Positions 43,284 to 50,280 of a DNA stretch of 64,000 nt are shown piece after piece. Each line of letters begins with the position of its first letter. Position 1 is the first letter of the stretch. Position numbers and translations under genes: made by a program. The stretch lies in assembly GCF_029892065.1 (NCBI RefSeq), contig NZ_CP120373.1, positions 2,425,001 to 2,489,000 of the forward strand. Direction: 5' to 3'. The notes under the pieces are model-generated. The model was given only the letters and a program-made list of their open reading frames with translations. It had not been told where the DNA came from and made no database searches. The DNA is from Sinorhizobium garamanticum (GTDB taxonomy: Bacteria > Pseudomonadota > Alphaproteobacteria > Rhizobiales > Rhizobiaceae).

Positions 43284-43336
43284 GTCCTGTTTCTCCTCCG
43301 CGAATTCTGACTGCTGGTGGTGCGCGTCGCTGGCCG

Positions 43337-43436
43337 CTGCATGTTTCCTCAAATCGTACCCGATCGGGGGATCAAACATGCAGCAATTCAAAGTGCTACA
43401 GCGTCCACGCGTTCGATAAGACGCGCGGCGCTGTAG
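43337..43436 (+). repeat. Mosaic palindrome copy 7, hairpin 1 partly altered
   Basis: Outer arms CTGCATGTTT / AAACATGCAG and linker CAATTCAAAGTG are perfect. The inner arms have drifted (CCTCAAATCG against CGATCGGGGG). Hairpin 2 is complete with inner GCGTTC / GACGCG variation. It lies upstream of the transaminase gene. Confidence 0.8.
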
Positions 43437-43542
43437 GTCGGATTCTTTTACCCTTTGGTCAAACTATCAGCGCGCCCGATAGCGTCAAGCCTGTGGCTTT
43501 TGCGTCTCGAGAGAAGACGGTCGGCGTTTCCGTGGTTCGCCG

Positions 43543-43582
43543 AAAAAATAAAAGCCCCGCGCGATTGCTCGTGGGGGCTTCT
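43543..43582 (-). terminator. Intrinsic terminator of nolR
   Basis: On the minus strand, AAGCCCC and GGGGCTT with GC extensions form a stem of about ten base pairs, followed by TTTATTTTTT. It begins 36 bases after the nolR stop. The remainder of the 334-base gap 43284-43617 holds the mosaic repeat and no gene. Confidence 0.85.
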
Positions 43583-43617
43583 TAAGGTGTGTCCTGCGGG
43601 GCGGACGTATTGGGAGA

Positions 43618-43971
43618 TTACGCCGATTTGCGGACGAGGACTTTTTCTTCCACGGCATTGTCTTCGCCGTAGATTTCTGCGAGGGCGCCCAAGATCTTCA
43701 TGACAGCGTCAGAGGAACTCGAATAATAAATCGTCTGGGCGTCACGACGAGTGCTTACCAGATTCTGGGCGCGCAATTTCGAAAGGTGCTGGGAAAGGGC
43801 CGACTGGCTCAGCCCGACCTTGTTGGCCAAGGCGCCGACCGCCAGCTCTTCCTTGATGAGAGAGTCAAGGATGAGGAGGCGTTTGGGATTTGCCATGGCC
43901 GAAAGGAAACCGGCTGCTATTTCGGCTTCCTCGTGTTTTTCAGGCGGAAGGGGCTGCATTGCGTGCTCCAT
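43618..43971 (-). CDS. nolR: NolR, ArsR-family global repressor of nodulation genes
   Basis: A 117-residue winged-helix repressor. The sequence MQPLPPEKHEEAEIAAGFLS, AMANPKRLLILDSLIKEELA, VGLSQSALSQHLSKLRAQNL and STRRDAQTIYYSSSSDAVMK agrees with NolR of Sinorhizobium, which represses core nod genes and links nodulation to other functions. The C-terminus KVLVRKSA is family-specific. The start is ATG 43971; the ATG four codons in is an alternative. A consensus NolR site lies 44 bases upstream, fitting the known autoregulation. Confidence 0.88.
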   Translation of the reverse strand: MEHAMQPLPPEKHEEAEIAAGFLSAMANPKRLLILDSLIKEELAVGALANKVGLSQSALSQHLSKLRAQNLVSTRRDAQTIYYSSSSDAVMKILGALAEIYGEDNAVEEKVLVRKSA

Positions 43972-44015
43972 GCGAAAATTACATCACACGTAGTTATGAT
44001 TGATGAAGCACGATA

Positions 44016-44031
44016 ATTAGACGTGATGCAT
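44016..44031 (+). promoter_or_regulatory. NolR-binding-site match upstream of nolR
   Basis: ATTAG-ACGTGATGC-AT matches the published NolR consensus (A/T)TTAG-N9-A(T/A) at every defined position. It ends within 60 bases of the nolR ATG, in the likely promoter. Autorepression by NolR is known in S. meliloti; binding here is inferred from sequence. Confidence 0.6.
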
Positions 44032-44078
44032 AAAAGGGCAACCACCCAGTGCGAAAAATGGGGGTACCTGGACGCCGA

Positions 44079-44822
44079 TTAACCGTAAAGTTTTTTCAGA
44101 AGCGGCCGCAATTCCCCCGTCCCCTGGATCGGGGCCTCGAATTCGAGGCGCTTCAACCGCTCGCCATCGAAGAGATCGAGGCCTGCCGCGTCGATACCGA
44201 CGACCTTCCAGTCACCGTCCGGCGCGCGGCAATGGACGGTCGCGTAGTGCTTCACGGCGTCGGCATGGTCGGCATTCATGTGCTCGATCGCGCTGTCTTC
44301 CATTTCGGCGAGCGCGGCTGCGGCGGGCGAAGCAATGGCGAGATCTTCGGCCGTCAGCGCATAGGCGCGTCCGAAGCCGCCGTTGAGGCTTGCCCTCAGT
44401 GGTTTCAGGCGAAAGAAGCCGAAATCGGGAAAGTCGACATAGAGCTTGGCCTTGGGATGGCGGCGGACGAAGCGCGCGCGGATGCGATCGTGGGCCTCGG
44501 ATGCACGTGCGACCTCTTCCGCCTCGCACTGAACGGTCAGGCGCGGGTGGGCGAGCGGATCGCCTTTGCCGGGCTCGCCCGTCAGAAGCGACGCGCGCCG
44601 GTCGGCGAGCAGCGCCTGCGTGTGCGTTGCCAGTCGCGAGACGAGAACGACCGGCGCGCCATCGATGTCGATGCCGATCAGCACGCGGCTGACGAAAGGA
44701 AAGCCGCCGCTTTCGGGCTCGATCGCAGCGAGCGAGCCGCTTTTCGCCGAGCGAAGCAATGTCCGGGCGAGCTTGCGGGCCTCATCATCGGTTTCGCGCA
44801 GAACGTTGGGTTTTTCGCTCAT
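44079..44822 (-). CDS. hugZ: HugZ-family haem-utilisation protein
   Basis: A 247-residue protein combining an N-terminal split-barrel flavin/pyridoxamine-oxidase-like domain (KSGSLAAIEPESGGFPFVSR, then RRASLLTGEPGKGDPLAHPR) with a C-terminal DUF2470 domain (EHMNADHADAVKHYATVHC). This domain pair is that of HugZ/HutZ, which bind or degrade haem. Both the haem receptor shmR (16 kb away) and this gene are in the window but not linked. The start is ATG 44822 (MSEKPNVLRETDDEARK) after GGAAAG. A terminator separates it from the choV gene upstream. Confidence 0.8.
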   Translation of the reverse strand: MSEKPNVLRETDDEARKLARTLLRSAKSGSLAAIEPESGGFPFVSRVLIGIDIDGAPVVLVSRLATHTQALLADRRASLLTGEPGKGDPLAHPRLTVQCEAEEVARASEAHDRIRARFVRRHPKAKLYVDFPDFGFFRLKPLRASLNGGFGRAYALTAEDLAIASPAAAALAEMEDSAIEHMNADHADAVKHYATVHCRAPDGDWKVVGIDAAGLDLFDGERLKRLEFEAPIQGTGELRPLLKKLYG

Positions 44823-44857
44823 GAACGTCTTCCTTTCGCCGCTTGTCGCTCCGAACA

Positions 44858-44893
44858 ATAAAAAAGGCCCGAAGCGGTTGCTCCAGGCCTTTA
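44858..44893 (-). terminator. Intrinsic terminator of choXWV
   Basis: On the minus strand AAAGGCC .. GGCCTTT pair with an internal GGAGC/GCTTC stem, followed by six T residues. It begins 23 bases after the choV stop and before hugZ. Confidence 0.85.
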
Positions 44894-44914
44894 TTCGCCG
44901 TTCGGCGTGTTGCG

Positions 44915-45964
44915 TCAACTTTTGTTGCGATGACGCGTCAGGCCTTCGACAATGTTTTGCGCGTCGATCGTGCCGACTACCGAGCCGTTGTCGACGACGC
45001 CGATGCTGCCCGGCTGGCGGGACATCGCGTCCAGAATATCAACGAGGGGAGTCGTCGGTTTCGCCGTCGCCGTCACGCCGGCTATTGTCGCGCCTCGTTC
45101 GACGCCGGTCCGCATGACGTCCTTGGCCATCAGCATGGTGATCGGGTTCATGTGCTGGACGAAGTCGGCGACATACTGGTTGGCCGGGTTCTTCACGATC
45201 TCCTGCGGTGTGCCGCACTGGATGATGCGTCCGCCTTCCATGATGGCGATGCGGTTGCCGATGCGGAAGGCTTCGTCGAGATCGTGGCTTACGAAGATAA
45301 TCGTCTTCTTCAGCCGCCGCTGGAATTCGAGCAATTCATCCTGCAAACGGGTGCGGATCAACGGATCGAGCGCCGAGAATGGTTCGTCCATCAGGAGGAT
45401 GGGCGCACCGGTCGCAAAGGCGCGGGCAAGTCCGACGCGCTGCTGCATGCCGCCCGAAAGCTCGTTGACTTTCCTGTCCGCCCATTTCGTAAGGTTGACC
45501 AGCTCGAGCTGTTCGCCGACGCGTTTCTTGCGTTCTGCCTCAGGCATGCCTGCGAGCTCGAGGCCGAAGCCGACATTATCGGCGACGGTGCGCCAGGGAA
45601 GAAGCGCGAACTGCTGGAACACCATGGAAACCGTGTGCATGCGGAAGTCGCGCAGCGACTTCGCGGTGCAGCGATAGGGGTTCAGCGATCCGTTTGCGGT
45701 CTTTATCTCGACGTCGCCGCGCACCACGGGCGCAAGGCCGTTCACGGCTCGAAGCAGCGTCGACTTGCCGGAACCGGAGAGGCCCATCAGGACCAGGATC
45801 TCGCCCTCGTTGATCGTCAGCGAAGCACCGGCGACGCCGAGCACGAGACCCGTGGCCGCACCGATCTCGTCGCGGCTTTTTCCCTGGTCGACCATTTGCA
45901 GGGCGGTCTGCGGGTTCTTGCCGAAGATGATGTCGACATTCTTGAAAACGACCGCGTCTGTCAT
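44915..45964 (-). CDS. choV: Choline ABC transporter ATP-binding protein
   Basis: A 349-residue ATPase of the glycine-betaine/proline (ProV) class. Walker A GLSGSGKST (residues 61-69), Q-loop MVFQQFALLPW, signature LSGGMQQR (169-176), Walker B LLMDEP (190-195), and SHDLDEAFRIG switch His are present. The C-terminal part has a CBS-like region (around 275-345) with MTGVERGATIAG-type sequence and VVDNGSVVGTI, as in betaine transporters. Its start overlaps the choW stop by four bases (ATGA). It energises uptake of choline as carbon/nitrogen source or osmoprotectant precursor. Confidence 0.94.
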   Translation of the reverse strand: MTDAVVFKNVDIIFGKNPQTALQMVDQGKSRDEIGAATGLVLGVAGASLTINEGEILVLMGLSGSGKSTLLRAVNGLAPVVRGDVEIKTANGSLNPYRCTAKSLRDFRMHTVSMVFQQFALLPWRTVADNVGFGLELAGMPEAERKKRVGEQLELVNLTKWADRKVNELSGGMQQRVGLARAFATGAPILLMDEPFSALDPLIRTRLQDELLEFQRRLKKTIIFVSHDLDEAFRIGNRIAIMEGGRIIQCGTPQEIVKNPANQYVADFVQHMNPITMLMAKDVMRTGVERGATIAGVTATAKPTTPLVDILDAMSRQPGSIGVVDNGSVVGTIDAQNIVEGLTRHRNKS

Positions 45965-46806
45965 GCGCCTTCTCCTTCATCGGACGAGCGGAACAGACGG
46001 TCGAGAACAATGGCGAGAATGACGATGCAGAGGCCGGATTCGAAACCCCTGGCGATGTTCACCGTGTTCAGCGCCCTGAGGACCGGTACGCCGAGACCGT
46101 CGGCGCCCACCAGAGCGGCGATGACGACCATGGAGAGCGACAGCATGATCGTCTGGGTAAGCCCGGCCATGATCTGCGGCATTGCGAAAGGCAACTCCAC
46201 CTTGCGCAGCACCTGCCACGGCGTGGCGCCAAAGGATTCGGCTGCCTCGACCAGCGACGGCGGCGTGGAGATGATGCCGAGGCGGGTCAATCGGATCGGC
46301 GCCGGGATCGCGAAGATGACCGTGGCGATCAGGCCCGGCACCATACCGAGGCCGAAGAGGATCAGCGCCGGGATGAGATAGACGAAGGTGGGAATGGTCT
46401 GCATAAGATCGAGAATTGGACGCATGATCGAGTAGATCCAGGCACGTCGCGCTGCGGCAATGCCGAGAGGGATGCCGACAGCCATGCTGACGAAGCTCGC
46501 CGCGAGCACCAGCGCCAGCGTTTCGGTCGTCTCTTGCCAATAGCCCTGATTGATGATCAGCAGCAGCCCAAGACACGTGAAGAGCGCAATCCCGATTGAG
46601 CGTCGCAACCACCAAGCAAGCGCGGTGACGATAGCAACAACTATGAGCGGGTGCGGTGTCTGGAGGATGTAGAGCAGGACGGCCACGACCGCCGACAGGA
46701 AATTTGCGAGCTGATCGAAGAACAGTTCGAAATTGGTTGTCAGCCAATCGACGAACGCTTTGGCCCAGCCGCCGATCGGAATGCGGTATTCAGTCAGAAA
46801 TTCCAC
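45961..46806 (-). CDS. choW: Choline ABC transporter permease
   Basis: A 281-residue membrane protein with about six helices. The permease coupling loop EAAESFGATPWQVLRKVELP and the MQTIPTFVYLIPALILFGLG stretch are diagnostic of the ProW/ChoW family. The start codon is GTG 46806. It is 183 bases downstream of choX, a gap that holds mosaic copy 8, whereas choW and choV overlap. Confidence 0.93.
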   Translation of the reverse strand: MEFLTEYRIPIGGWAKAFVDWLTTNFELFFDQLANFLSAVVAVLLYILQTPHPLIVVAIVTALAWWLRRSIGIALFTCLGLLLIINQGYWQETTETLALVLAASFVSMAVGIPLGIAAARRAWIYSIMRPILDLMQTIPTFVYLIPALILFGLGMVPGLIATVIFAIPAPIRLTRLGIISTPPSLVEAAESFGATPWQVLRKVELPFAMPQIMAGLTQTIMLSLSMVVIAALVGADGLGVPVLRALNTVNIARGFESGLCIVILAIVLDRLFRSSDEGEGA

Positions 46807-46883
46807 GAGCTTGGATCCCTCTAGTCAGGGTCAAAAACCAGATCGCGCGAAGCGGTGAAAAAAGGCGGGGTGGTCCCCGCCCG

Positions 46884-46980
46884 CTGCATGTTTCCTCAAA
46901 CCGGACCGATTGAAGGATAAAACGTGCAGCACTTCAAAGTGCTACAGCGATCTTTATGCGTGCTGCAGGACACACGGCCC
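46884..46980 (+). repeat. Mosaic palindrome copy 8, between choX and choW
   Basis: Outer arms CTGCATGTTT / AAACGTGCAG and linker ACTTCAAAGTG are kept. The inner arms (CCTCAAACCG / CGATTGAAGG) and the second hairpin (CTACAGCG but ending CACACGGCCC) are degraded. It is inside the choXWV operon. Confidence 0.75.
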
Positions 46981-46989
46981 TCTGGTCGA

Positions 46990-47946
46990 TCAGAGACCGA
47001 GGGCGGCCTTCACCGCAGCCAGTCCGTCGCCGCCATCCCTGGTGGTCACACCAGCAAGCCAGGGTTCGATTGCCGTCGGATTGGCTTTGAGCCATGCCGC
47101 TGCCGCTGCCTCCGGCTCTTCGCCGTCATTCAGGATCTTGCCCATGATCTCGTTCTCCATCTGGAGCGAGAACTTCAGGTTCTTCAGCAGGGCACCGACG
47201 TTCGGGCATTCGGTCGTGTAGCCGGCACGCACGTTGGTGTGCACCGTCGCTCCGCCGAAGTTCGGGCCGAAGATGTCATCGCCGCCGGACAGATAGCTGA
47301 GTTTGAAATTGGCGTTCATCGGATGCGGCTCCCACCCGAGAAAGACGATCGGCTCGCCGTCCTTTTCGGCGCGGGCGACTTGCGCCAGCATGCCTTGCTC
47401 GGAGGATTCGACCACTTCGAAACCCTTGAGATCGAAGGTTCCCTTTTCGACCATGTCGATGATCAGACGGTTGCCGTCATTGCCCGGTTCGATTCCGTAG
47501 ATCTTGCCTTCCAGCGCGTCCTTGTGCGCGGCGATATCCTTGAAATCCTTGATGCCGAGTTCCGCGCCTTTGGCGTTGGTCGCCAGCGTGTACTTGGCGC
47601 CTTCGAGGTTCTCGCGCACGGTCTCGACGGACTTGTCCTCGCGATAGGGCGCGATGTCGGCTTCCATCGTCGGCATCCAGTTGCCGAGGAAGACGTCGAT
47701 GTCCTTGTTCTTCAGCGAAGTATAGGTGACGGGAACCGACAGGACTTTCACATCCGTCTCGTAGCCGAGGCCCTTGAGGATAGTCGTCGCAGTTGCGGTC
47801 GTTGCCGTAATGTCAGTCCAGCCCACGTCGGAGAAACGGACGGTGCTGCAGCTTTCCGGTTCGGCCGCGACGGCAGTTCCGGCGGTCAGGGCTGCCATGC
47901 AGACGGCACCAGCCAGCATGAATTTGAGAGAGCGTATCCTTATCAT
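46990..47946 (-). CDS. choX: Choline-binding periplasmic protein
   Basis: A 318-residue substrate-binding protein with a signal peptide (MIRIRSLKFMLAGAVCMAAL, cleavage after AVAA at about residue 28). Trp43 and Asp45 in VGWTDI, the Trp in LGNWMPT and the Trp in LGWEPHP coincide in position or context with the aromatic cage and Asp45 that bind the choline ammonium group in S. meliloti ChoX. It delivers choline to ChoWV. The start is ATG 47946 after AGGGGAA-type sequence. The upstream region contains an operator-like palindrome. Confidence 0.95.
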   Translation of the reverse strand: MIRIRSLKFMLAGAVCMAALTAGTAVAAEPESCSTVRFSDVGWTDITATTATATTILKGLGYETDVKVLSVPVTYTSLKNKDIDVFLGNWMPTMEADIAPYREDKSVETVRENLEGAKYTLATNAKGAELGIKDFKDIAAHKDALEGKIYGIEPGNDGNRLIIDMVEKGTFDLKGFEVVESSEQGMLAQVARAEKDGEPIVFLGWEPHPMNANFKLSYLSGGDDIFGPNFGGATVHTNVRAGYTTECPNVGALLKNLKFSLQMENEIMGKILNDGEEPEAAAAAWLKANPTAIEPWLAGVTTRDGGDGLAAVKAALGL

Positions 47947-48030
47947 CGTTGTCGTTCCCCTGCCTCTATTTATTGTTTTAGCCAAACACCAATGGAGCTT
48001 GAATTCAAGCGCCTTGATGTCGAAGGAAGT

Positions 48031-48045
48031 GTATTGCGTCAATAC
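48031..48045. promoter_or_regulatory. Perfect inverted repeat upstream of choX
   Basis: GTATTG-CGT-CAATAC lies 85 bases before the choX start. The symmetric ATTG..CAAT core is of the kind bound by TetR-type regulators such as BetI, which responds to choline. No regulator gene is adjacent, so this is inference. Confidence 0.35.
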
Positions 48046-48253
48046 ATTGACGGGATGCACAATGCGACGCCCGATGTCGCAATATCCAAGAAAAGGAAGC
48101 CATTTTGCGTCACGCGCTTGCGCCGACGCGCAGGGGTTGTCGTCATGCTTGGACCAGCGGCGTGGCTTTAAGGAATCGCGCGGAAGCGAAAATCTGTGGG
48201 TCATGCTGACCCGCTCTGGCCATCGGCCGAAAGCCCCGTCAAGAAGCGGACTA

Positions 48254-48287
48254 CTGCATGTGTCCGAAAAGACGCACGGCGCTGTCG
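48254..48287 (+). repeat. Mosaic palindrome copy 9, collapsed to the outer ends
   Basis: The beginning of hairpin 1 (CTGCATGT) joins directly to the end of hairpin 2 (AGACGCACGGCGCTGT). Everything between is missing, so this is a remnant 20 bases upstream of tdk. Confidence 0.65.
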
Positions 48288-48307
48288 GAAGTCTGGAGAC
48301 GGGGAAT

Positions 48308-48895
48308 ATGGCCAAACTCTATTTCAGCTATGCGACGATGAATGCCGGCAAGAGCACGCTGTTGCTGCAGGCCTCCTATAACTACCAGGAGCGGGGCATG
48401 CGCGTCGTCATGCTGATCGCCGCCTTCGATGACCGCGCCGGAACCGGCCGCATTTCATCGCGCATCGGGCTGGCCTCGGACGCAGTCCCGTTCAGCGGCC
48501 ATGACGATCTCTACGCCCTTGTCGAACGCCTGAATGCGGACGGGTCAGGCAAGATCGCGTGTGTCTTCGTCGACGAAGCGCAATTCCTCGGCGAAGACCA
48601 GGTCTGGCAGCTTGCGCGTGTTGCCGACCGCCTCGGCATTCCGGTGATGGCCTATGGCCTCAGGACCGACTTCCAGGGCAAGCTTTTTCCCGGTTCCATG
48701 GCGCTGCTGGCGATCGCTGACGAGCTGCGCGAAGTCAGGACGATCTGCCATTGCGGACGCAAGGCGACGATGGTCGTACGCCTCGACGGCGCCGGCAACC
48801 TTGTGCGCGAGGGCGCGCAGGTGGATGTCGGCGGCAACGAGAAATACGTTTCCTATTGCCGCCGTCACTGGGAAGACCGGATGCGCGACGGCTGA
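48308..48895 (+). CDS. tdk: Thymidine kinase
   Basis: A 195-residue type II thymidine kinase phosphorylating thymidine to dTMP in the salvage pathway. The P-loop YATMNAGKSTLLL (residues 8-20), the FVDEAQFL Asp-Glu pair for Mg, GLRTDFQGKLFPGS lasso segment, and the zinc-finger Cys in ICHCGRKATMVVR and YCRRHW are all present. Length is standard. The start is ATG 48308 after GGAGACGGGG. Its last codons overlap a separate open frame that looks like a cytochrome c C-terminus. Confidence 0.95.
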   Translation: MAKLYFSYATMNAGKSTLLLQASYNYQERGMRVVMLIAAFDDRAGTGRISSRIGLASDAVPFSGHDDLYALVERLNADGSGKIACVFVDEAQFLGEDQVWQLARVADRLGIPVMAYGLRTDFQGKLFPGSMALLAIADELREVRTICHCGRKATMVVRLDGAGNLVREGAQVDVGGNEKYVSYCRRHWEDRMRDG

Positions 48896-48957
48896 AGAAG
48901 CCCGCTGAAATCGCCGATGTGATCGCCTATCTCAAGGGCCCTTCGGCTGCCCGGTAG
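48892..48957 (+). pseudogene. Cytochrome c C-terminal fragment
   Basis: In the frame +2 relative to tdk the sequence reads LKKPAEIADVIAYLKGPSA ending with AR and a stop. This closely resembles the last helix of class I cytochromes c (GLKKPxxIADVIAYLK). No haem motif or gene start is present upstream, because that region is tdk. It looks like the tail of a cytochrome c gene to which tdk was joined by a deletion or insertion. Confidence 0.5.
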
Positions 48958-49130
48958 ACGGCCGCCGCCATTGCTCGCCTTCTGTTCGACCATCCGCATG
49001 AAAAAGCCTGCGTGCGGCACTTGTTCTCACCGGCTAAACGTCCTTTATATAACTGCAATCGAAGGCTGAATAATTCGGCACGCCGATGCGGTGACTGTCC
49101 CGATCAAGGGCCGGATTAAAGGGGGAAGGA

Positions 49131-50219
49131 ATGGCGACTCTTCAGAATTTTGACGCGGAAATCGAAAAGACGAAGAATGTCGTCCAGGAGATGCGCGGCA
49201 AGCTTGAGCAATCTGGCGTTGTTCTCGACCAGTTCGCCAAGGCCGACACCAAACTCGGCGACGTCAATTTCGACATCGAGAACGCCCGCATTCAGGACGT
49301 GATCAATCAGCAGAAGGTGATGGAAGCCAATATCGCCGATCTGATCATCGGGCTGGAAGATGCGACCAATGTCTTCGGCGCCGAATTCGAAAGCATGAAG
49401 AGCTATACCGGCTATGAGAAGTTCATCGGCATGTTCTCCAAGCAGAAGATGCAGCGCTTGCGGACCGATCGCGTGCGCAACATGTCGCTTGCCGGCAACC
49501 TGCAGGAGCTTCTCGCCAAGTCCGACACGATCGTCGGGATCCTCAAGGACCAGAGGGCGGTCCTCGACCAGCGCTACAAGACCTCCGAGCACAGCCTCAT
49601 CAAGGTGATCGATCGCCGCAAGGGCACGATGGCGGCGCTTGAGGAGACGCAGAAGCGCATTGAGGAGCTAAATCCCCTGTTGCTCGACATCGAGAACAGG
49701 ATCGCGGCGTCGACCGACCAGAAGACGAGAACGGAACTGGAGGGCGAGCGCTCGACGCTTGCGACGGAATATAACGAGAAGCAGGCGAAGGAGCAGGAGC
49801 TGCTCGCAGAGAGCCAGACGCTCGAGCGCTACACGTCGATGTTCCAGACCTTCGTCGATTCCCTCAACAATCAGATCGCCGCGCAGAATACGCTGATCAA
49901 CAAGCTGACGATTGATACCGAACAGCGCATCGTGCTCTACAAGTCGCTGGAGGATTCGTTGAAGACGGCGGCGCAGCAGGATGTCGCCCACAAGATCAAC
50001 ACGCTCGGTAGCCAGGTCGACACCGCGGCCGAGGAGACCATGGCCGGCATCGGCGCGGCGGCACAGCGTCACATCGGCGACTTGCTCGAAATGCATGAAA
50101 AGAACATGCTCGCGACGCAGGATATCCAGCGGCGCAAGAAACTCGCCGACGACGCCTTCGCCCGTCGCTTCCAAACGGTGATGGACAAGCACAACGCGGC
50201 AAACTACGTGAAGCAGTGA
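49131..50219 (+). CDS. Coiled-coil protein, first gene of an undescribed AAA operon
   Basis: A 362-residue soluble protein without membrane segment or signal peptide, predicted from its heptad-like pattern to be mostly alpha-helical coiled coil (for example residues 160-260, with EETQKRIEELNPLLLDIENR and ERSTLATEYNEKQAKEQELL). A distinct region EFESMKSYTGYEKFIGMFSK then follows with QKMQRLRTDRVRN. The layout is reminiscent of TelA/KlaA-type toxic-anion-resistance proteins, but no decisive motif is seen, so no function is assigned. The start is ATG 49131 after GGGGGAAGGA. The next gene starts 61 bases on; the operon continues with an AAA ATPase and a membrane protein. Confidence 0.75.
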   Translation: MATLQNFDAEIEKTKNVVQEMRGKLEQSGVVLDQFAKADTKLGDVNFDIENARIQDVINQQKVMEANIADLIIGLEDATNVFGAEFESMKSYTGYEKFIGMFSKQKMQRLRTDRVRNMSLAGNLQELLAKSDTIVGILKDQRAVLDQRYKTSEHSLIKVIDRRKGTMAALEETQKRIEELNPLLLDIENRIAASTDQKTRTELEGERSTLATEYNEKQAKEQELLAESQTLERYTSMFQTFVDSLNNQIAAQNTLINKLTIDTEQRIVLYKSLEDSLKTAAQQDVAHKINTLGSQVDTAAEETMAGIGAAAQRHIGDLLEMHEKNMLATQDIQRRKKLADDAFARRFQTVMDKHNAANYVKQ

Positions 50220-50280
50220 TCGGCAAGGCGGCAATGACCAGATTTCCGACCGCCTTTCGGCGCCTGCCGAGGGACTAGGC

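Larger units (their letters stand above)
47947..48307. other. 361-base divergent region, choX and tdk
   Basis: It holds the choX and tdk promoters, an inverted repeat GTATTG-CGT-CAATAC at 48031-48045, and a shortened mosaic repeat at 48254-48287. An open frame that continues upstream of tdk (from 47774) shows no tdk homology and is a shadow. No further gene is seen. Confidence 0.6.

Noticed and set aside
41916..43310. 464-codon frame opposite the transaminase
   Set aside because: Antisense of a clear PLP enzyme.
43545..43582. Terminator read as a plus-strand element
   Set aside because: The T-run is on the minus strand only, following nolR.
49131..50219. Calling the coiled-coil gene telA (tellurite resistance)
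   Set aside because: Length and helical character fit, but the TelA family motifs could not be matched, so the name would be a guess.
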